Shown piece after piece: positions 59,252 through 64,000 of a stretch of 64,000 nucleotides of DNA; position 1 is the stretch's first letter, and every line of letters starts with the position of its first letter. The stretch is taken from NCBI GenBank assembly GCA_001800315.1, contig MGVE01000018.1, forward strand, positions 1 through 64,000. The letters run 5' to 3'. The position numbers and the translations under genes are program-made. The stretch comes from Elusimicrobia bacterium RIFOXYA2_FULL_47_53. GTDB taxonomy: Bacteria; Elusimicrobiota; Endomicrobiia; Endomicrobiales; XYA2-FULL-47-53. The notes below the pieces were generated by a model. It made no database searches. It was not told where the DNA came from and saw only the letters and a program-made list of their open reading frames with translations.

Positions 59252-60457
59252 ATGTTTCCGAAAGGTTTTAAAACAGCCGGAGCTCGCGGCGGCATTTCAA
59301 AGAAGAAAGACAAAAAAGACACAGCTCTTTTCTATTCCGAATTTCCGTGTGCCGCGGCGGGGATGTTTACCAACAATCTTGTAAAGGCTGCGCCGGTTCT
59401 GGTGAGCACGGAGCATCTTAAAAAATCAGCCTCCGATATCCGCGCCGTCATAGCTAACTCCGGCTGCGCCAACGCCTGCACGGGAGAACGCGGCCTTGCT
59501 GACGCGCGCGAGACCTGCTCTTACGCCGCGAAAAAACTTGCGCTCAACCAAAATCAGGTGCTTGTGGCTTCCACCGGAGTCATCGGCCAGTTCCTTCCGA
59601 TGAAGGCCGTGAAGTCCGGCATAGACATCCTCCTGGGTTCCGCGGGTTCCGGGCCTGAAAATTTTGACTCCGCCTCCCGGGCCATCATGACAACAGACCT
59701 TATTCCCAAGGTTTCTTCGGCTCAGGTAAAGATATCAGGAAAAACCGTTTCAATCTGGGGTTGTGTTAAGGGTTCGGGCATGATTCATCCCGATATGTCG
59801 CTCCCGCACGCCACGATGCTTGCCTTCATTCTGACCGATGCCGCGATAGACAAAAAAACTCTTGCGTCCGCTTTAAGCGCCGCGGTTGAAAATTCATTTA
59901 ATTGCGTTTCCGTTGACGGCGATACTTCCACCAACGATTCGGTTTTCGCGCTCGCTAACGGGGCTTCGCTCTGTTCAAAAATTAAACCCGGCGGCAGGGA
60001 CTTCGTTTTGTTTTCGCAGGCTCTGGGCAAGGTCTGCCTTGAGCTGGCCAAATTGATAGCCCTTGACGGAGAAGGCGCGACAAGGCTGGTTGAAATCCGG
60101 GTGATGGGTGCGGGCAGCCGCGCCGACGCCAAAAAGATAGCCTCCACCATAGCGACATCACCTCTGGTTAAAACCGCGATTTTCGGCAATGACGCCAACT
60201 GGGGCAGAATTCTCGCGGCCGCGGGACGAGCCGGAGTGGCTATTAACCCGTCAAAGGTTGATATAAGAATCGGCGGCCTTAAGGTCGCCTCAAAAGGCAT
60301 GGCGCTTAATTTTTCAGAAGCCGCGGCCAAAAAAATCCTCACGCAAAAAGAAATTCTGATAACGCTGGATTTGAATATGGGTTCGTCTTTCTGCTCGTAT
60401 TACACCTGCGATCTGTCTTTTGACTACATAAAAATAAACGCGAGCTACAGGTCTTAA
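59252..60457 (+). CDS. argJ: Bifunctional ornithine acetyltransferase / N-acetylglutamate synthase ArgJ
   Basis: 401 residues from the ATG at 59252 (RBS AAAGGGAAA; the upstream in-frame start overlaps argC). The self-cleavage and nucleophile site is KGSGMIHPDMSLPHATMLAFI (Thr of ATML). VDGDTSTNDSV and GNDANWGRILAAAGRAGV are conserved. Recycles the acetyl group between acetylornithine and glutamate. The HPDMSLPHATML segment is longer than the usual APNMATML, an unusual two- to three-residue insertion beside the cleavage site. Confidence 0.94.
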   Translation: MFPKGFKTAGARGGISKKKDKKDTALFYSEFPCAAAGMFTNNLVKAAPVLVSTEHLKKSASDIRAVIANSGCANACTGERGLADARETCSYAAKKLALNQNQVLVASTGVIGQFLPMKAVKSGIDILLGSAGSGPENFDSASRAIMTTDLIPKVSSAQVKISGKTVSIWGCVKGSGMIHPDMSLPHATMLAFILTDAAIDKKTLASALSAAVENSFNCVSVDGDTSTNDSVFALANGASLCSKIKPGGRDFVLFSQALGKVCLELAKLIALDGEGATRLVEIRVMGAGSRADAKKIASTIATSPLVKTAIFGNDANWGRILAAAGRAGVAINPSKVDIRIGGLKVASKGMALNFSEAAAKKILTQKEILITLDLNMGSSFCSYYTCDLSFDYIKINASYRS

Positions 60458-60461
60458 GCCC

Positions 60462-61088
60462 ATGCGGACATCTCTGATAAAGATACCGCGAAGCAGGCCC
60501 TCCGCCGCGAAGCTCAAAGAGGCTGTCTCGGCGCTTGAGAAGGGCGGAGTGGTAATTTTTCCAACCGACACGGTTTACGGCATGGCCGCCAACGCTTTTA
60601 ACGCGGCGGCGCGCAAAAAGATTTATGCGCTTAAGGGGCGGCATTTCACAAAGCCGCTTATTTTAATGGTTCCAAATATAGCCGCGGCTTCGCTTGTCGC
60701 TGAGGTGCCTCACAAGGCTATAAAAATAGCAAAAAAGTTCTGGCCCGGCCCTCTTACGCTGATATTCCCGACTTCAACGCACGGCAAGATGGTTATGGGA
60801 GGAAGGAAAGATGTGGGCGTAAGGATCCCCGACGATTCTGTCGCGGGGATGCTTTTGAAGCTCTGCCCCTTTCCGCTGGCCACAACGAGCGCGAACCCTT
60901 CCGGCAAAGAAAGCGCCGTGGACGCGAAAACAGCCGAAAAATATTTCGGCGGCAAGCTGGATTTGATTATTGATTCCGGCGCCTGCAGGCACGCGAGGGA
61001 ATCCACGGTGATAGACATGGTGCATTTTCCCTATGTGGTTATCAGGGAAGGCTGCCTGCCGAGCAAAAAGCTTTTGAAATATATTTAA
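60462..61088 (+). CDS. tsaC: L-threonylcarbamoyladenylate synthase (TsaC/Sua5/YwlC)
   Basis: 208 residues. [63 protein letters not shown] and RESTVIDM mark the YrdC fold. First step of the t6A modification of ANN-reading tRNAs; an essential function. Short form without the Sua5 C-terminal domain. Confidence 0.93.
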   Translation: MRTSLIKIPRSRPSAAKLKEAVSALEKGGVVIFPTDTVYGMAANAFNAAARKKIYALKGRHFTKPLILMVPNIAAASLVAEVPHKAIKIAKKFWPGPLTLIFPTSTHGKMVMGGRKDVGVRIPDDSVAGMLLKLCPFPLATTSANPSGKESAVDAKTAEKYFGGKLDLIIDSGACRHARESTVIDMVHFPYVVIREGCLPSKKLLKYI

Positions 61089-61104
61089 TGAAAGAGAGGA
61101 AAAG

Positions 61105-62358
61105 ATGATTTACCTTGAGAACCTTCGCAAGCAGGACCCGCAGATTTACGATGTGGTAAAAAAAGAGATCAGCCGCCAGAGGGGCACGCTGGAGCTGATA
61201 GCTTCCGAGAACCATACTTCGCTGGCGGTTATGGAGGCCCAGGGAACGCCTCTGACCAATAAGTACGCCGAGGGATACCCCGGGAAAAGATATTACGGCG
61301 GCTGCGAGGAAGTGGATGTTGCCGAGAATATTGCCATTGACAGGGCAAAACAGCTTTTCGGGGCGGAGCACGCGAATGTTCAGCCTCACTCGGGAACCCA
61401 GGCTAATATCGCGGTGCTGATGGCTATGCTGAATGTCGGCGACACGATAATGGGCATGAGCCTGGCTCACGGCGGGCATCTTTCACACGGCCATCCGCTT
61501 AATTTTTCGGGAAAATATTTTAAGATCGTCCCGTATACCGTAAGGCAGGATACCGAGCTTATAGATTATGACGAAATAGAAAAACTTGCCCGGGAAAACA
61601 AGCCTAAGATGATAATGACGGGAGCCAGCGCCTATTCAAGAATATGGGACTGGGCAAGGCTCCGCAAAATAGCCGACGACGCGGGCGCGTTCCTTGTGGC
61701 CGACATAGCCCATTACGCCGGACTTATGGCGGCGGGGGTTTATCCTTCCGCGGTTCCGTACGCCGATATCACGACCACAACCACGCACAAGACTCTTCGC
61801 GGGCCGAGAGGCGGCGTTATCATGTGCAAACAGAAATATGCTCAGATAATTGACAAAACCGTTTTCCCGGGAGACCAGGGCGGGCCGCTTATGCATGTCA
61901 TCGCCGCCAAGGCCGTCGCTTTCGGCGAGGCGCTTAAACCCGAATTTAAAAATTACCAGGAGCAGGTTTTGAAGAACTCTCGGGCTCTCGCCTCCGCTCT
62001 CGCGAAAGGCGGGCTCAGGATAGTTTCGGGGGGAACGGACTGCCACATGTTCCTTGTTGACCTTCGCCCGGTTTCCGTGAAGGGAAAGGACGCCCAGGCG
62101 GCTCTTGAAAAAATACTTATAACCGTTAACAAAAACGCTATCCCCTACGATCCGGAAAAGCCCATGGTCGCCTCAGGAATAAGAATAGGCACTCCCGCCG
62201 TGACGACAAGGGGGATGAAAGAGCCGGAGATGGAGAAAATAGCTCAGTGGATAATAAAGGCATTAAAAAACATTTCAAGCGAGCAGGCCTTAAGCGAAAT
62301 AGCAAAAGAAGTTAAGGGCGCCTGCGACAAATTCCCTTTATACCCGGAACTCGGCTAA
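61105..62358 (+). CDS. glyA: Serine hydroxymethyltransferase
   Basis: 417 residues. PLP lysine in [44 protein letters not shown] and [14 protein letters not shown] are diagnostic. Converts serine and tetrahydrofolate to glycine and methylene-THF. RBS GAGAGG. Confidence 0.97.
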   Translation: MIYLENLRKQDPQIYDVVKKEISRQRGTLELIASENHTSLAVMEAQGTPLTNKYAEGYPGKRYYGGCEEVDVAENIAIDRAKQLFGAEHANVQPHSGTQANIAVLMAMLNVGDTIMGMSLAHGGHLSHGHPLNFSGKYFKIVPYTVRQDTELIDYDEIEKLARENKPKMIMTGASAYSRIWDWARLRKIADDAGAFLVADIAHYAGLMAAGVYPSAVPYADITTTTTHKTLRGPRGGVIMCKQKYAQIIDKTVFPGDQGGPLMHVIAAKAVAFGEALKPEFKNYQEQVLKNSRALASALAKGGLRIVSGGTDCHMFLVDLRPVSVKGKDAQAALEKILITVNKNAIPYDPEKPMVASGIRIGTPAVTTRGMKEPEMEKIAQWIIKALKNISSEQALSEIAKEVKGACDKFPLYPELG

Positions 62359-62365
62359 AACAATA

Positions 62366-63385
62366 ATGCTATACTTTTTTGCTTTCCTCTTAGCGCTTAT
62401 CGGCACCGCGGTATTTACCCCGGTATCCATGTTTCTGGCCAGGAAGTTTGATGTAATGGACTATCCCAAAGCCAGAAAAGTTCACAGGCAGCCTCTGCCG
62501 CGCTGGGGCGGCATTGGAATATTCGCCGGTTATTTTTTCGCGATACTCGTGCTGGTAATTTTTTTCCCTTCGTTCCGGGAACTGATCTCCTATAAATACA
62601 AAGCCCTTTCGCTGATGAAAGAATTCAGCGGCATAATTTTCGGAGCCATACTGATTTTCACGCTCGGGCTTATAGACGACAAAAAACCGGTGCAGGCGCT
62701 TACAAAACTGCTGACTCAGATTATCGCCGCCTATGTGGTTATGGATTACGGCGTAAGAATTTCCGGGCTGGCGCTTCCGTTCACGAAGGGTTTTATTGAA
62801 TTTCCAATACTGCTCGGACAGATAATAACTGTTTTCTGGATAATCGGTTTTATGAACACGATTAACCTTGCCGACGGCTTAGACGGGCTTGCCTCCGGGA
62901 TAGTCGCGATAGCGTCAGGCACTTTTTTTGTGGTGGCCCTGCTTCAGGGGCAGACGAGTATAGTGTTTCTCGCAAAACAGCTGAGCCTCTCCGCTATACT
63001 TGCCGCCGGCCTTACGGGTGCGTGCCTCGGATTTTTGATCTATAATTTTAATCCGGCCAAGGTGTTTATGGGCGACTCGGGCGCTCTGTTCCTGGGTTTT
63101 ATGCTTGCCGTCATTAGCGCGATAGGGACCCTTAAAACCGCGGCTGTCATGTCTCTGTTTATTCCAATTACGGTCGTGGCTCTGCCGATACTGGATGTGG
63201 CGCTTTCAATTTTCAGGCGCATGAGAAAAGGAATGGGGCTCATGCAGCCCGACAAGGAACACATTCACCACAGGATACTCAGCTTTGGCTGGACTCACCG
63301 CGAAGTCGTGCTGCTTATGTATATTTTCACTCTTTTACTTTCCATAGTCTCTATTTTGCTGACAGTGTTTAAGGGAAAGGTTTAG
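62366..63385 (+). CDS. wecA: WecA/TagO-like polyprenyl-phosphate HexNAc-1-phosphate transferase
   Basis: 339 residues, about ten TM segments. [27 protein letters not shown] (DDxxP-type aspartates), [28 protein letters not shown] and the cytosolic histidine loop [18 protein letters not shown] are the GT4 (WecA/MraY) motifs. HIHHR favours the WecA side. It starts glycan assembly on undecaprenyl phosphate. Followed by wecB, so a UDP-ManNAc or surface-polysaccharide path is likely. Confidence 0.92.
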   Translation: MLYFFAFLLALIGTAVFTPVSMFLARKFDVMDYPKARKVHRQPLPRWGGIGIFAGYFFAILVLVIFFPSFRELISYKYKALSLMKEFSGIIFGAILIFTLGLIDDKKPVQALTKLLTQIIAAYVVMDYGVRISGLALPFTKGFIEFPILLGQIITVFWIIGFMNTINLADGLDGLASGIVAIASGTFFVVALLQGQTSIVFLAKQLSLSAILAAGLTGACLGFLIYNFNPAKVFMGDSGALFLGFMLAVISAIGTLKTAAVMSLFIPITVVALPILDVALSIFRRMRKGMGLMQPDKEHIHHRILSFGWTHREVVLLMYIFTLLLSIVSILLTVFKGKV

Positions 63386-63386
63386 G

Positions 63387-64000
63387 ATGAAAAACACAAG
63401 AAAAAAAATCCTGGCGGTTTTCGGCACCAGGCCGGAGGCCATAAAAATGGCCCCGCTGGTAAACCTTCTGCGCCGGACGCGCGAATATTTTACCGTCAAA
63501 GTATGCGTAACGGCCCAGCACCGGCAGATGCTTGATGAAGTTCTTGAAATCTTTAAAATAATACCCGATTACGACCTTAGCGTGATGCAGGACGGCCAGT
63601 CGCTCTATCACATTACCGCCGCGGCTGTTTCCAGGATGGAGGGCGTTCTTAAAAAAGAGAAGCCGGACCTTGTGCTGGTTCACGGCGACACTACAACCAC
63701 CTTCGCCGCCGCGCTTTCAGCGTTTTACGAAAAAATACCCGTGGGCCATGTTGAGGCGGGTTTACGCTCAGGAGACATAAGCCGACCGTTTCCCGAAGAG
63801 GCCAACAGGATACTTACGGACTCCGTTACGACTTTGTTTTTCGCGCCCACTGCCGCTTCAAAAGCCGCTTTATTAAAACAAAACCTCAGCAGGGAAAATA
63901 TTTTTATAACCGGTAACACCGTCATTGACGCCCTCAGGGAAGTCGCGGGCGGCAAGAGCGGTTTTACCAACGGGCAGCTTAAGAAACACCCGGCCTTAAA
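63387..64000 (+). CDS. wecB: UDP-N-acetylglucosamine 2-epimerase (partial, runs off the window)
   Basis: The first 204 codons only. [81 protein letters not shown] and TGNTVIDAL are diagnostic for WecB. It converts UDP-GlcNAc to UDP-ManNAc. Starts 1 base after the wecA-like stop (TAGG-ATG), so an operon. The 3' end lies beyond the window. Confidence 0.94.
   Translation, partial: MKNTRKKILAVFGTRPEAIKMAPLVNLLRRTREYFTVKVCVTAQHRQMLDEVLEIFKIIPDYDLSVMQDGQSLYHITAAAVSRMEGVLKKEKPDLVLVHGDTTTTFAAALSAFYEKIPVGHVEAGLRSGDISRPFPEEANRILTDSVTTLFFAPTAASKAALLKQNLSRENIFITGNTVIDALREVAGGKSGFTNGQLKKHPAL

Noticed and set aside
1-64000. tRNA or rRNA genes
   Set aside because: I looked in the larger gaps for T-loop-like GTTCRANNC with paired acceptor ends and for rRNA core sequence. 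I found none.

Overview
The window reads as a chromosomal segment of a Gram-negative bacterium. It encodes TolC, POTRA-barrel and FadL-like outer membrane proteins, a Pst phosphate system with a PstS lipoprotein, and envelope-stress proteins. GC content is moderate. TAA, TAG and TGA all end intact genes, so the standard code applies. The gene mix (ECF sigma factor with Spy-like proteins, PPi-dependent phosphofructokinase, DUF4912 next to a GH57 enzyme, GlnRS, four-helix-bundle protein, dispersed GCAATCTC-type intergenic repeats) suggests an uncultivated lineage such as Elusimicrobiota or Omnitrophota. That placement is inference. Every gene I can support lies on the + strand.

Layout. 0.2-2.4 kb: typA and a GIY-YIG protein. 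2.4-9.8 kb: an envelope-stress/export cluster (ECF sigma factor with its own ECF-type promoter, zinc-finger anti-sigma, three small Spy/CpxP-like periplasmic proteins, TolC, membrane-fusion protein, MacB). 10.3-11.3 kb: LysM-M23 peptidase. 11.7-22.0 kb: an accessory island holding orphan small genes and a type V-B CRISPR-Cas locus. 22.2-30.1 kb: PPi-phosphofructokinase, POTRA protein, methyltransferase, amt-glnK, glnS, outer membrane protein. 30.2-33.0 kb: nickel/cobalt ECF transporter (cbiMNQO). 33.0-41.4 kb: ccdA, a REC-metallo-beta-lactamase fusion, pstSCAB1B2, phoU, hemerythrin. 41.4-57.5 kb: glycogen branching, proteases, methyltransferase, glycosyltransferases, yajQ, pta, FadL-like porin, DUF4912, GH57, LysM, HD-GYP. 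57.5-64 kb: rsmI, argC, argJ, tsaC, glyA, wecA-like and the start of wecB.

The most striking system is the CRISPR locus. It has an unusually large Cas12b (1364 aa, RuvC triad D729/E1075/D1239), a Cas4-Cas1 fusion and a cas2 gene broken by an in-frame TAG. A tracrRNA with a three-part anti-repeat can be read by eye, followed by an array of 10 identical 36-nt repeats. Two relics of other CRISPR systems flank it: the broken 5' end of a different (I-C-like) cas1 directly before cas12b, and a solitary type I-E-like repeat just after the array.

Other notable signals are a MITE-like family with 17-bp terminal inverted repeats in intergenic gaps, including one inside the pst-phoU group; two genes that seem to lack ATG/GTG/TTG starts (cbiQ with ATC, an M48 protease with ATT); and two tandem PstB ATPases whose defects fall on the same composite ATP site. 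There is also a structured element inside the cbi operon and a leaderless-looking promoter.
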